A stretch of 64,000 bases of DNA from Streptomyces sp. CCM_MD2014 (GCF_000772045.1 NZ_CP009754.1:5456001-5520000), one strand, 5' to 3'. Counted from the first letter of the stretch, positions 1 to 7,840 are shown. The notes: generated from the sequence alone by a model not told the origin. Made by a program: numbers and translations.

Positions 1-385
1 CGTCCACGACGATCGTGGAGCGGATGACGCCCATGTAGGTGCGGCCGTAGTTCTTCTTCTCGCCGAAGGCGCCGTACGCGTCGAGGACCTTCTTGTCCGG
101 GTCGGCGAGGAGGGTGACCTTCAGGGACTCGGTGTCGCGGAACTTGGCCAGTTTCTCGGGCTTGTCGGGGGAGATGCCGATCACGTCGTACCCGGCGCCG
201 GCCAGCAGCTCCAGGTTGTCCGTGAAGTCGCACGCCTGCTTCGTGCAGCCGGGGGTAAGCGCCGCGGGGTAGAAGTAGACGATGACCTTGCGGCCCCGGT
301 GGTCGGACAGGGACACCTCGTTGCCGTCGGCGTCCGGGAGGGTGAAGGCCGGGGCCTGGTCCCCGGGCTGGAGTCGCTCGCTCAT
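1..385 (-). CDS. bcp: Thioredoxin-dependent thiol peroxidase, Bcp/PrxQ family (C-terminus outside window)
   Basis: This peroxiredoxin would reduce H2O2 and alkyl hydroperoxides in the cytoplasm with electrons from thioredoxin. Reading from the ATG at 385, the motif PGCTKQACDF places the peroxidatic Cys at residue 47 and a resolving Cys at 52; this CxxxxC spacing is typical of PrxQ/Bcp. The N-terminal AhpC/TSA fold is recognisable (PAFTLPDADG, then VIVYFYPAALTPG). About 128 residues are visible of a family usually near 155, so the C-terminus is cut by the window edge. The gene is divergent from the DUF3618 gene across a 92-bp gap that holds a 15-bp palindrome. Confidence 0.93.
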   Translation of the reverse strand, partial: MSERLQPGDQAPAFTLPDADGNEVSLSDHRGRKVIVYFYPAALTPGCTKQACDFTDNLELLAGAGYDVIGISPDKPEKLAKFRDTESLKVTLLADPDKKVLDAYGAFGEKKNYGRTYMGVIRSTIVVD

Positions 386-438
386 CTGGTCAGCGTAACG
401 GGGGGTCCTGACAGTGCGGAGCGGCAAGTAGCTGACAG

Positions 439-453
439 ACTGTCCGGGACAGT
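439..453. promoter_or_regulatory. 15-bp palindrome in divergent bcp / DUF3618 promoter
   Basis: ACTGTCCGGGACAGT is a perfect inverted repeat around a central G. It lies between two divergent genes, 25 bp before the GTG of the DUF3618 gene and 54 bp from the bcp start. This is the geometry of a dimeric repressor or activator site. No regulator is encoded next to it, so the cognate protein is unknown. Operator function is inferred. Confidence 0.45.
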
Positions 454-477
454 GTCGGAAGACTGCGGAGGCGTACG

Positions 478-810
478 GTGGCGGACACGTCGGACATCAG
501 AACCCCGGCGCAGATCGAGGCGGACATCAAGCGCCGCCGCGAGGTGCTGGCCGAGACGCTCGACGAGCTCGGGATGCGGGTGCACCCGAAGACGATCGTC
601 GACGATGCGAAGGCCAAGGTCGCGGCCAGCGTCGATCACACGCTCGGCCGGGCGTACGTCCAGGTCAACCGCGTGGTCAGCGATGTGAGGGCGCAGTTCG
701 TGGACGAGCAGGGCGCCCCGCGCATGGAGCGGGTCGTGCCGGCCGCGCTGGTCGTGGCCGGGGTCGTGGGGCTGCTCGCCCTGGGCGGCACCCGGCGGCG
801 GAAGCGCTGA
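478..810 (+). CDS. DUF3618 domain-containing small membrane protein
   Basis: This 110-residue protein has an amphipathic N-terminal region matching DUF3618: TPAQIEADIKRRREVLAETL, then LDELGMRVHPKTIVDDAKAK. One hydrophobic segment near the C-terminus (VVPAALVVAGVVGLLALGG, about residues 86-104) precedes a basic GTRRRKR tail, which suggests a C-tail-anchored inner-membrane protein facing the cytoplasm. The family is widespread in actinomycetes without an established biochemical role. The GTG start sits after a GGAGG about 9 bp upstream (cggaggcgtacgGTG). The GroES-like gene follows 23 bp downstream. Confidence 0.85.
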   Translation: MADTSDIRTPAQIEADIKRRREVLAETLDELGMRVHPKTIVDDAKAKVAASVDHTLGRAYVQVNRVVSDVRAQFVDEQGAPRMERVVPAALVVAGVVGLLALGGTRRRKR

Positions 811-821
811 GCGGGGGCAGG

Positions 822-827
822 TAGGTT
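822..827 (+). promoter_or_regulatory. -10-like hexamer TAGGTT, likely leaderless promoter for GroES-like gene
   Basis: TAGGTT lies 6 nt before the GTG at 834, so transcription would start at or next to the first base of the start codon. There is no Shine-Dalgarno sequence between the hexamer and the codon. This arrangement is common for Streptomyces leaderless mRNAs. The assignment rests on position and match to TANNNT only. Confidence 0.4.
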
Positions 828-833
828 CAGGGC

Positions 834-1190
834 GTGAGCGCCAAGAGAAACGAGCACGGTCCCCAGGACGACAAGTTGCCCATCCGGATGCTGCACGACC
901 GCGTGCTCGTGCGGCAGGACACGGGCGAGGGCGAGCGGCGTTCCGGGGGCGGCATCCTGATCCCCGCGACGGCGGCCGTCGGCAAGCGCCTGGCCTGGGC
1001 CGAGGTCGTCGCGGTCGGGCAGAACGTACGGACCGTGGAGCCGGGCGACCGGGTGCTGTACGACCCGGAGGACCGTGCCGAGGTCGAGGTGCGGGGCGTG
1101 GGCTACGTGCTGATGCGCGAGCGCGATCTGCACGCCGTGGCCGCGGACCGGTTCGAGGGGTCGGAGGACTCCACCGGGCTGTACCTCTGA
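834..1190 (+). CDS. GroES-like co-chaperone family protein
   Basis: This 118-residue protein resembles chaperonin-10. KLPIRMLHDRVLVRQDTGEG matches the GroES first strand (IKPLxDRVLV), GGGILIPATA resembles the mobile-loop exit, and VVAVGQNVRTVEPGDRVLYD matches the conserved VxVGxxxxxGDxVL region. It is longer and more divergent than housekeeping GroES (about 100 residues), with an extended N-terminus (MSAKRNEHGPQDDK) and C-terminus, and no groEL is adjacent. It is probably a stand-alone GroES-fold paralogue, and whether it works with a chaperonin is unknown. A terminator-like hairpin follows at 1215-1242. Confidence 0.82.
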   Translation: MSAKRNEHGPQDDKLPIRMLHDRVLVRQDTGEGERRSGGGILIPATAAVGKRLAWAEVVAVGQNVRTVEPGDRVLYDPEDRAEVEVRGVGYVLMRERDLHAVAADRFEGSEDSTGLYL

Positions 1191-1214
1191 AGCACGGGTT
1201 CGCAGCACGACTCA

Positions 1215-1242
1215 GGGGCTGGTGATCAAGGTCACCGGCCCC
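1215..1242 (+). terminator. Hairpin terminator after GroES-like gene
   Basis: GGGGCTGGTGA and TCACCGGCCCC form an 11-bp stem with one G-T wobble around a 6-nt loop, followed by TTTCTCC. It lies 24 bp past the GroES-like stop codon and just before the guanidine riboswitch, so it separates the two transcription units. Confidence 0.6.
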
Positions 1243-1272
1243 TTTCTCCTGTCTTTGCTACCTTGGGAAGCA

Positions 1273-1318
1273 CCCCGACGAGACGCGCCGTACCGGGCTG
1301 AAGGAAAAGACGACGCAC
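1273..1318 (+). promoter_or_regulatory. Guanidine-III riboswitch (ykkC-III) upstream of SMR exporter
   Basis: The sequence contains the near-invariant elements of the guanidine-III aptamer in order: CCCGACGAGACGCGCCGTAC, then CGGG, then GAAGGAAAAGACGACGC. The consensus, recalled from the structurally characterised actinobacterial example, is CCGGACGAGG-GCGCCGUACC-CGGUCAGGAC-AAGACGGCGC. P1 pairs CCCG with CGGG. P2 would pair GCGCCGT with ACGACGC, with one mismatch. It lies 32 bp before the ATG of a Gdx-type SMR gene, the classical target. Binding of guanidinium would raise expression of the exporter, probably by releasing the ribosome binding site at 1336-1341. Confidence 0.8.
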
Positions 1319-1349
1319 CCCGTTCAGTTCGTTCACGGAGGTGCCTGTC

Positions 1350-1670
1350 ATGGCGTGGGTTCTGCTCGTCGTCGCCGGTCTGCTCGAGGTCGGCTGGTCG
1401 ATCGGGATGAAGTACACCGACGGTTTCACGCGGCTGTGGCCGAGTGTGTTCACCGGTGCCGGGATCGTCGCGAGCATGATGCTGCTGTCGTACGCCGCAC
1501 GGACGCTGCCCATCGGTACCGCCTACGGCGTGTGGGTGGGCATCGGTGCGGCCGGGGCGGCGGTGCTCGGCATGGTGGTGCTGGGGGAGCCGGCGACCGC
1601 CGCCCGGATCTTCTTCATCTGTCTGCTGCTGGTCGCCGTCGTGGGGCTGAAGGCGACCTCCGGTCACTGA
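1350..1670 (+). CDS. gdx: Small multidrug resistance family transporter, guanidinium exporter type (Gdx/SugE)
   Basis: This 106-residue protein has four transmembrane helices. The first helix carries the essential glutamate in the signature VVAGLLEVGWSIGMKY (E13), and the rest matches the Gdx/SugE branch of the SMR family (GTAYGVWVGIGAAGAAVLGM, then FFICLLLVAVVGLKATS). Members of this branch exchange guanidinium for protons across the inner membrane as antiparallel dimers. The upstream guanidine-III riboswitch supports guanidinium rather than drug export. The ATG at 1350 was chosen over the in-frame GTG at 1341 because GGAGG ends at the GTG but is 8 nt from the ATG. The last 7 bp overlap the convergent penicillin-binding protein gene. 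Confidence 0.92.
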   Translation: MAWVLLVVAGLLEVGWSIGMKYTDGFTRLWPSVFTGAGIVASMMLLSYAARTLPIGTAYGVWVGIGAAGAAVLGMVVLGEPATAARIFFICLLLVAVVGLKATSGH

Positions 1671-4078
1671 CGCCGGGGTGTGACGGGGACGCCGGGGAAG
1701 CCGGTGTCGGTGTCGCCGCCGCCCGCGCCGTCGGTGTCCCCGCCGCCCGGGCCGGTGCCGCCGTTCGAGGAGTCGTCCCCGGAGTCGCCGCCCGAGTCGC
1801 CGCCGCCCGTGGGGCCGGGCTCGGTGCTGGGGCCGCCGGAGCCGGGAGTGCCGCCGCCGGTCGACGGGGGGTCGGACTCGGTGCCGCCGGAGTCGCCGGG
1901 CGGGGTGCTGCTGCCGGAGTCGCCCGGGGTGTCGCTGCCGGAGCCGTCCTCGTCGCCGGTGGACGGGGTGTCCGGGTCGCCGCTGCCGCTCTCGTCGCCG
2001 TCGCCGGGTTCGTCCGAGGCGTCGCTGCTGGGGGGCGCGGTGACGTCGGCACCGGCCTGGAGCTGGAGGTCGAAGTCGGTGACGGGTTCGCCCTTGAGGG
2101 CGTTGCGGGTGTACTGGCTCCAGATCTCGGCGGGGGCGCCGCCGCCGTTGATGCGGGGGAGGCCCATGGCGCCGTACAGGGACTTGTGGGCGGCGGTCTT
2201 GGGGTCCTGGCCCATGACGGCGACGACGGTGGCGAGGTCGGGGGTGTAGCCGGCGAACCAGGCGGCGGTGTCCTCCTCGGCGGTGCCGGTCTTGGCGGCG
2301 GCGGGGCGGCCGACGGCCTGGGCGGCGCTGGCGGTGCCGTTCTGGACGACGCTGCGCAGGACGGACGTGGTGGTGTCGGCGGCCTCGCGGCTGACGGCCT
2401 GGTGCTCGCGCCGCTCGGGCAGCTCGACCTCCTGCTTGCCGTCCTTCATGACCTTCTCGACCAGCGTGTAGGTGCTGTGCCTGCCGTGGTTGGCGAGGGT
2501 GGCGTAGGCCTCGGCCATGTCGAGGGGGCTGGCGGTGGCGACGCCGAGGGCGATGGAGGGGGAGGGGGTGAGTTCGGGCGTGTTCTTGGAGAGGCCGAGG
2601 TCGATCGCGGTCTGCATGACCTTGTCGGAGCCGACGTCGACGGCCATCTGGGCGTACACGGCGTTGATGGACTTGTCGGTGGCCTCGCGGACGGTGACGT
2701 TGCCGTAGTCGCGCTGGTCCTCGTTCTCGGGGGCGTAGCGGCCGCCGGCCCAGCCCTGGACGGGGCGTTCGCTGGTGCCGTCGTAGCGCGTGTTCGGGTT
2801 GATCGTCTGGCCGCTCTGGGTCTCGGAGTGGTTCTCGACGGCGGAGGTGAACACGAAGGGCTTGAAGGTGGAGCCGACCTGGAAGTCGCGGCGGGTGGCG
2901 TTGGGTGTGTACTGCTTGACGTAGTCGATGCCGTTGTACATGGCGACGACCTTGCCGGTCTTCGGGTCGACGGAGGCGCCGCCGGCGCGGACGTAGGTGT
3001 CGACCTTGCGTTCCTTCTTGTCCAGCTGGGACATGAGCTTGTCGTCGACGGCCTTGACGAAGGCGTCCTGCTTGTCCTTCTGGAGGGTGGTGGTGATGCG
3101 GTAGCCGCCGCGGCCGAGTTCCTCCTCGTCGACGATGCCGTTCTCGATCAGGTACTTCTTGACGATGTTGACGACGTAGCCGCGCTGTCCGGACATGTTG
3201 GTGGAGACGGTGGACTGCTTGGGCTTGGGGAACTTCGCGGCGGCGCGGTCGGAGGCGCTGAGCCAGCCCTTGTCGACCATGCCGTTCATGACGTAGTTCC
3301 AGCGGGCCTCGGCGGCGGGCTTGTTCTCGGGGTGGGCGACGACGTCGTACTGGCTGGGGGCGTTGAGCAGGGAGGCCAGGTAGGCGCCCTGGGCGGCGGT
3401 GAGGTCCTTGGCGTCGACGCCGAAGTAGGCCTGGGCGGCGGCCTGGATGCCGTAGGCGCCGCGGCCGAAGAAGCTGGTGTTGAGGTAGCCCTCGAGGATC
3501 TCGTCCTTGCTCTTCTCGCGGTCGAGCTTGATCGCGATGAAGAACTCCTTCACCTTGCGGGTGACCGTCTGTTCCTGGGCGAGGTAGTAGTTCTTGACGT
3601 ACTGCTGGGTGATGGTGGAGCCGGACTGCTTGCCCTTGCCGGTGGCGGTGTTCCAGCCGGCGCGGACCATCGCCATGGGGTCGATGGCGGACTCGGTGTA
3701 GAAGTCGCGGTCCTCGGCGGCGAGGACCGCGTGCTGGGCGTCCTTGGAGATGCGGGCGAGGCCGACGCTCTCGCGGTTGACCTCGCCGTCGCGGGCGAGG
3801 ACGGTGCCGTCGGCGTACAGGTAGACGTTGGACTGCTTGGTGGCGAGCGCGTTGGCGGCGGGGATCTTGACGAGGTGGTAGCCGAGGAAGAAGCCGCCGA
3901 CGATGAGCAGCAGGCCGATGACGACGGTGCTCAGCACGATGCGCCAGGTGGGGATCAGCCGTCGCCAGCCGGTGCGCTTGGGCCGCTTCGCCTTCTTCGT
4001 CTTCCCGGCGGCGTCCGGTGTTCCCGACGCCCAGCCCCGGTTCGGCTGCTGTGGCTGCGGCTGCGGCTCGTCGCTCAT
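1664..4078 (-). CDS. Class A penicillin-binding protein (glycosyltransferase/transpeptidase)
   Basis: This bifunctional peptidoglycan synthase polymerises lipid II and cross-links stem peptides outside the membrane. A basic cytoplasmic N-terminus precedes one membrane anchor (about residues 46-70). The glycosyltransferase domain carries EDRDFY at 122-127 (catalytic Glu 122) and GSTITQQYVKN (153-163). The transpeptidase domain has STFK (403-406), SIN (470-472) and KTGT (596-599), so it is catalytically complete. From about residue 675 the tail is low-complexity Ser/Gly/Asp/Pro/Thr, as in many actinobacterial PBPs; total length is 804. The ATG at 4078 has AGGAG 12 nt upstream, and an in-frame ATG at 4102 lacks a ribosome binding site. 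The gene converges on gdx with a 7-bp overlap. Confidence 0.95.
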   Translation of the reverse strand: MSDEPQPQPQQPNRGWASGTPDAAGKTKKAKRPKRTGWRRLIPTWRIVLSTVVIGLLLIVGGFFLGYHLVKIPAANALATKQSNVYLYADGTVLARDGEVNRESVGLARISKDAQHAVLAAEDRDFYTESAIDPMAMVRAGWNTATGKGKQSGSTITQQYVKNYYLAQEQTVTRKVKEFFIAIKLDREKSKDEILEGYLNTSFFGRGAYGIQAAAQAYFGVDAKDLTAAQGAYLASLLNAPSQYDVVAHPENKPAAEARWNYVMNGMVDKGWLSASDRAAAKFPKPKQSTVSTNMSGQRGYVVNIVKKYLIENGIVDEEELGRGGYRITTTLQKDKQDAFVKAVDDKLMSQLDKKERKVDTYVRAGGASVDPKTGKVVAMYNGIDYVKQYTPNATRRDFQVGSTFKPFVFTSAVENHSETQSGQTINPNTRYDGTSERPVQGWAGGRYAPENEDQRDYGNVTVREATDKSINAVYAQMAVDVGSDKVMQTAIDLGLSKNTPELTPSPSIALGVATASPLDMAEAYATLANHGRHSTYTLVEKVMKDGKQEVELPERREHQAVSREAADTTTSVLRSVVQNGTASAAQAVGRPAAAKTGTAEEDTAAWFAGYTPDLATVVAVMGQDPKTAAHKSLYGAMGLPRINGGGAPAEIWSQYTRNALKGEPVTDFDLQLQAGADVTAPPSSDASDEPGDGDESGSGDPDTPSTGDEDGSGSDTPGDSGSSTPPGDSGGTESDPPSTGGGTPGSGGPSTEPGPTGGGDSGGDSGDDSSNGGTGPGGGDTDGAGGGDTDTGFPGVPVTPRRQ

Positions 4079-4102
4079 CTCGTGCACGGACTCCTGTTTC
4101 AT

Positions 4103-4142
4103 TTCGTACGGTTTTCGTACGTCTGAGTTCTTCTGAAGAAGA
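4103..4142 (-). promoter_or_regulatory. Direct repeat TTCGTACG x2 and inverted repeat upstream of PBP gene
   Basis: TTCGTACG occurs at 4103-4110 and again at 4114-4121, and TTCTTC-T-GAAGAA forms an inverted repeat at about 4130-4142. All of this lies in the 180-bp divergent gap just upstream of the PBP gene. A promoter or operator role is inferred from position and symmetry only. Confidence 0.3.
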
Positions 4143-4258
4143 CTCTCGCACCGTGAGTTCCGTTCCCACTCGACGGCACACCCGTGAAATTCCGTGGCGG
4201 GGGCCTGCGCGGTCGCACTAGGCTCCTGCGCTTCGGTGCCGGTCGGAGGGGGAGGGCT

Positions 4259-5065
4259 GTGGGTGCGGGCTCGGGGCGGTTGTACGTGGCCGTCGCGGCG
4301 GGTGGATTCCGACGGTACGCGACGTATCGGGCGGCCACAGCGGCCGGGGTGTTCACGAACACCGTTTTCGGACTGATCCTCGTATACACGTATCTGGCCC
4401 TGTGGGACGAGAAACCGCAGCTCGGGGGGTACGACCAGGCGCAGGCGACGACGTTCGTGTGGCTGGGGCAGGCGCTGCTGGCGGCGCTGGCGATCGGCGG
4501 CGGGGGCTTCGAGGACGAGCTGATGGAGCGCATCCGTACGGGTGATGTCGCCGTCGATCTGTACCGTCCGGTCGATCTTCAGCTGTGGTGGCTGGCGGCC
4601 GACGTGGGCCGGGCGCTGTTCCAGCTCCTGGGCCGCGGGGTGGTGCCTTTCGTGTTCGGATCGTTGTTCTTCCCGGTTGCGCTGCCGCGTGAGGTGAGTG
4701 TGTGGGCGGCGTTCCTGGTGACGCTGGTGCTGGCGATGCTGGTGGGTTTCGCGCTGCGCTATCTGGTGGCGCTGTCGGCGTTCTGGCTGCTGGACGGGAC
4801 GGGGGTGACGCAGATGGCGTGGCTGGCGGGGCTGTTCTGCTCGGGGATGCTGCTGCCGCTGAACGTGTTCCCGGGGGCGCTCGGCGAGGTGGTGCGGGCG
4901 CTGCCGTGGTCGTCGCTGCTGCAGGCGCCGGCGGACGTGCTGCTGGGGGAGGCGGACCCGCTGCCGACGTATCTGTTCCAGGCGTCCTGGGCGGTGGCGC
5001 TGCTGGCGGTGGGCCGTCTGGTGCAGTCGGCGGCGACGCGGCGGGTGGTGGTCCAGGGTGGCTGA
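4259..5065 (+). CDS. ABC-2 type (DUF990-like) transporter permease, subunit 1
   Basis: This 268-residue integral membrane protein has about six hydrophobic segments (for example TAAGVFTNTVFGLILVYTYL, VWAAFLVTLVLAMLVGFAL and MAWLAGLFCSGMLLPLNVFP). The YRPVDLQLWWLAADVG stretch is typical of the paired ABC-2 permeases that sit beside an NatA-like ATPase. It would form half of a heterodimeric export channel with the next product. The GTG at 4259 follows GGAGGG at 4245-4250 at 8-nt spacing; extending to 4184 would add a non-hydrophobic, Arg/Gly-rich stretch without a ribosome binding site. Its end overlaps the next gene by 8 bp. The exported substrate cannot be read from sequence. Confidence 0.87.
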   Translation: MGAGSGRLYVAVAAGGFRRYATYRAATAAGVFTNTVFGLILVYTYLALWDEKPQLGGYDQAQATTFVWLGQALLAALAIGGGGFEDELMERIRTGDVAVDLYRPVDLQLWWLAADVGRALFQLLGRGVVPFVFGSLFFPVALPREVSVWAAFLVTLVLAMLVGFALRYLVALSAFWLLDGTGVTQMAWLAGLFCSGMLLPLNVFPGALGEVVRALPWSSLLQAPADVLLGEADPLPTYLFQASWAVALLAVGRLVQSAATRRVVVQGG

Positions 5066-5909
5066 GGTGTCGTTTTCGGCCGACCGGGGCGTACGGCGGG
5101 GGCGGGTCGTCGAGGGGGTGCGGGCGTACGGGCTGATCGCCGGGATGTGGATCAGGTCGACGATGGCGTACCGGACGTCGTTCGCGCTGACGACGTTCGG
5201 CAACTTCGCGATGACCGCGCTGGACTTCGTGGCGATCCTGCTGATGTTCTCCCGCGTCGACGCGCTGGGCGGCTGGTCGTTGCCGGAGGTGGCGTTCCTG
5301 TACGGGTTGTCCGGGGTGTCCTTCGGCCTGGCCGACCTGGCGGTCGGCTCGATGGAGCGGCTGGGGCGCCGGGTGCGCGACGGCACGCTGGACACGCTGC
5401 TGGTGCGGCCCGTGCCGGTGCTCGCGCAGGTGGCGGCGGACCGGTTCGCGCTGCGCCGGCTGGGCCGGGTGACGCAGGGGGTGCTGGTGCTCGGGTACGC
5501 GCTGGTGGTCGTGGACGTCGACTGGACGGCGGGGAAGCTGCTGCTGATGCCGGTGATGCTGCTCGGCGGTGCGGGGATCTTCTGCGCGGTCTTCCTGGCG
5601 GCGGCGGCGTTCCAGTTCGTGGCGCAGGACGCCTCGGAGGTGGCCAACGCCTTCACCTACGGCGGTACGACGCTGCTGCAGTACCCGCCGACGGTGTTCG
5701 CGCTCGACCTGGTGCGCGGGGCGACGTTCGTGGTGCCGCTGGCGTTCGTGAACTGGCTGCCGGCGAGTTACGTGCTGGGGCGGCCGTATCCGCTGGGCCT
5801 GCCGGGGTGGGCGGCGTTCACGACGCCGTTGGTGGCCGCGGCCTGCTGTGCGCTCGCCGGGCTGGCGTGGCGGGCGGGTCTGCGTTCGTACCGGAGTACG
5901 GGGAGCTGA
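5058..5909 (+). CDS. ABC-2 type (DUF990-like) transporter permease, subunit 2
   Basis: This 283-residue membrane protein pairs with the preceding permease. After a short cytoplasmic N-terminus it shows MAYRTSFALTTFGNFAMTAL and several further hydrophobic helices (LLLMPVMLLGGAGIFCAVFL, AAFTTPLVAAACCALAGLAW). The stretch GRRVRDGTLDTLLVRPVPVL is the coupling-region motif seen in this permease family, and the equivalent in subunit 1 is RIRTGDVAVDLYRPVDLQL. The GTG start overlaps the upstream gene by 8 bp, and the ATPase gene begins 5 bp downstream. The three genes are therefore a translationally coupled export operon. Confidence 0.88.
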   Translation: MAEVSFSADRGVRRGRVVEGVRAYGLIAGMWIRSTMAYRTSFALTTFGNFAMTALDFVAILLMFSRVDALGGWSLPEVAFLYGLSGVSFGLADLAVGSMERLGRRVRDGTLDTLLVRPVPVLAQVAADRFALRRLGRVTQGVLVLGYALVVVDVDWTAGKLLLMPVMLLGGAGIFCAVFLAAAAFQFVAQDASEVANAFTYGGTTLLQYPPTVFALDLVRGATFVVPLAFVNWLPASYVLGRPYPLGLPGWAAFTTPLVAAACCALAGLAWRAGLRSYRSTGS

Positions 5910-5914
5910 GGGAG

Positions 5915-6958
5915 ATGACCGAGACGGCCGGGACGGCCGGGACCACGGCGGAGACGGCGGAGAGGGAGACCGTGACGGGCGGGGAGGCGGACGGCGGGGC
6001 CTTCATCGAGCTGGAGGGCGTGGAGAAGGTCTTCGACGTGCGCAAGAAGACGGGCTTCCTGAAGCGGGAGCGGCGGCGGGTGCGGGCCGTGGACGGGCTG
6101 TCGTTCACCGTGTCGCGCGGCGAGGTGGTCGGCTACATCGGCCCGAACGGCGCCGGGAAGTCTACGACGATCAAGATGCTCACCGGCATCCTGACACCGA
6201 GCGGGGGCCGGCTGCGGGTGGCGGGCATCGACCCGTCCCGGGAGCGGACCCGGCTGGCGCACCGCATCGGCGTGGTCTTCGGGCAGCGCACGACGCTGTG
6301 GTGGGACCTGCCGCTGATCGACTCCTACCGGCTGATGCACCGCATGTACCGCATCCCCGACGCCCGTTACCGCGAGAACCTGGACCGGTGCGTCGAACTG
6401 CTCCAGCTCCAGGACCTGTTGGACGTGCCGGTACGGCAACTGTCGCTCGGCCAGCGGATGCGCGGCGACATCGCGGCGGCGCTGCTGCACGATCCCGAGG
6501 TGCTGTACCTCGACGAGCCGACGATCGGGCTCGACGTCGTCTCCAAGACCAAGGTGCGGGGTTTTCTGCGGGACTTGAACGCGGAGCGCGGCACGACGGT
6601 GCTGCTGACCACGCACGACCTCCAGGACATCGAGCAGCTGTGCTCGCGCGTGATGGTCATCGACCACGGCCGGCTGATGTACGACGGCCCGCTGGAGGGC
6701 CTGCACGAGTCGGGGGAGAGCGAACGCACCCTGGTCGTGGACCTGGAACGGGAGTTGCCGCCGATCGAGGCGCCGGAGCCGGCGCGGGTGGTGCGGGTGG
6801 AGGGGCCGCGGCAGTGGCTGGCGTTCCCGGCGTCGGCGTCGGCGGCCGGGCTGGTGGCGGCGGTCGCGGCCCGGTATCCGCTGGTGGACCTGTCGGTGCG
6901 GGAGCCGGACATCGAATCGGTGATCGCGAAGATGTACGCGGAACGCGCGGGCGCGTAG
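5915..6958 (+). CDS. ABC transporter ATP-binding protein of the ABC-2 exporter
   Basis: This 347-residue nucleotide-binding subunit powers the two permeases encoded just upstream. Walker A is GPNGAGKST (76-84), the signature is LSLGQRMRGD (176-185), Walker B is LYLDEPTIGLD (197-207) and the switch histidine is in TTHD. An insertion KTGFLKRERRRVRAVDGLSF before Walker A and a C-terminal domain of about 100 residues are typical of this export subfamily. The ATG at 5915 follows the sequence GGGAGCTGAGGGAG. The N-terminal 25 residues are Thr/Glu/Gly-rich and probably disordered. Confidence 0.93.
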   Translation: MTETAGTAGTTAETAERETVTGGEADGGAFIELEGVEKVFDVRKKTGFLKRERRRVRAVDGLSFTVSRGEVVGYIGPNGAGKSTTIKMLTGILTPSGGRLRVAGIDPSRERTRLAHRIGVVFGQRTTLWWDLPLIDSYRLMHRMYRIPDARYRENLDRCVELLQLQDLLDVPVRQLSLGQRMRGDIAAALLHDPEVLYLDEPTIGLDVVSKTKVRGFLRDLNAERGTTVLLTTHDLQDIEQLCSRVMVIDHGRLMYDGPLEGLHESGESERTLVVDLERELPPIEAPEPARVVRVEGPRQWLAFPASASAAGLVAAVAARYPLVDLSVREPDIESVIAKMYAERAGA

Positions 6959-6978
6959 TGTCCGGCGCGGTCACCTCG

Positions 6979-6984
6979 TAGGCT
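6979..6984 (+). promoter_or_regulatory. -10-like hexamer TAGGCT, likely leaderless promoter for DUF1707 gene
   Basis: TAGGCT is separated by 7 nt from the ATG at 6992, with no Shine-Dalgarno sequence between. Transcription would start on the start codon itself. This is a match to the TANNNT pattern plus spacing only; no convincing -35 was found. Confidence 0.45.
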
Positions 6985-6991
6985 GCTGTAC

Positions 6992-7837
6992 ATGACCGAC
7001 GACGCCCCGGAACTCCGCGCATCCGACGCCGACCGTGAACGAGTCGCCGAGGTCCTGCGCGACGCCCTCGCCGAGGGACGCCTGGACATGACCGAGTTCG
7101 AGGAGCGGCTGGACGCCACCTACAAGGCGCGGACGTACGGGGAGCTGGCGCCGATCACCCGGGATCTGCCGGTGGGCGAGGCGCCCGCGGCACCCGTGGC
7201 GCCCAGGGTGTCGATGACCAAGGAGCCCGAGCGGGCCGGGGGCTGGGCGGGACGGATCACCGGCGCGGAGCCCTCCTCGACCTGGGCGGTCGCCGTGATG
7301 TCCGGCTTCCAGCGCAAGGGGCGCTGGACGGTGCCGGGGCGGTTCAACTCCTTCGCGCTCTGGGGCGGTGGTGAGATCGACCTGCGTGAGGCGGACTTCT
7401 CGGCCGGCGAGGTCGTGCTCAACTGCGTCGCGATCATGGGCGGGATGCAGGTGATCGTGCCGCCCGGCGTCGAGGTGATCGTGCGCGGTATCGGCATCAT
7501 GGGCGGTTTCGACCACCGCGAGGAGGGCGTCCCCGGCGATCCGGGCGCCCCGCGCGTCATCGTGACGGGCTTCGCCCTGTGGGGCGGGGTCGGCGTCGAG
7601 CGCAAGGTGACGCGGGCGGAGCGGCTGCGGCTGAAGGAGGAGCGCCGGCAGGAGAAGCTGGAGCGCAGGGCCGCCCGCAGGGAGCTGCACTCCGCCGTCC
7701 GGGAGGACGCCGAGTCGGCGCACCGCAGGATGCTGGAGGACCACCGCGACATGGTGCGCGAGCACCGCGAGGAACGCCGCGAGCGGCGCGAACTCCGCCA
7801 CGAGGACCGCGACCGCCGCAGGCGGGGCGAGGACTGA
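6992..7837 (+). CDS. DUF1707 (SHOCT-like) domain protein with LiaF-like C-terminal domain
   Basis: This 281-residue protein starts with a DUF1707 domain: ELRASDADRERVAEVLRDAL, then EGRLDMTEFEERLDATYKAR (about residues 7-50). The central part (about 110-200) is rich in beta strands (FNSFALWGGGEIDLREADFS, CVAIMGGMQVIVPPGVEVIV) and resembles the cell-wall-active-antibiotic response (LiaF/DUF2154-like) fold. The final 70 residues are a highly charged Arg/Glu coiled coil. No transmembrane segment is evident. Family context suggests a role in envelope-stress or membrane-associated regulation, but the exact function is unknown. Confidence 0.82.
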   Translation: MTDDAPELRASDADRERVAEVLRDALAEGRLDMTEFEERLDATYKARTYGELAPITRDLPVGEAPAAPVAPRVSMTKEPERAGGWAGRITGAEPSSTWAVAVMSGFQRKGRWTVPGRFNSFALWGGGEIDLREADFSAGEVVLNCVAIMGGMQVIVPPGVEVIVRGIGIMGGFDHREEGVPGDPGAPRVIVTGFALWGGVGVERKVTRAERLRLKEERRQEKLERRAARRELHSAVREDAESAHRRMLEDHRDMVREHREERRERRELRHEDRDRRRRGED

Positions 7838-7840
7838 CGG

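Noticed and set aside
1212..4181. Very long minus-strand open frame (989 codons) and a long plus-strand frame (923 codons) across the PBP gene
   Set aside because: Both are Arg/His/Pro- or Gly/Val-rich shadow frames caused by GC-rich third positions of the real PBP gene.
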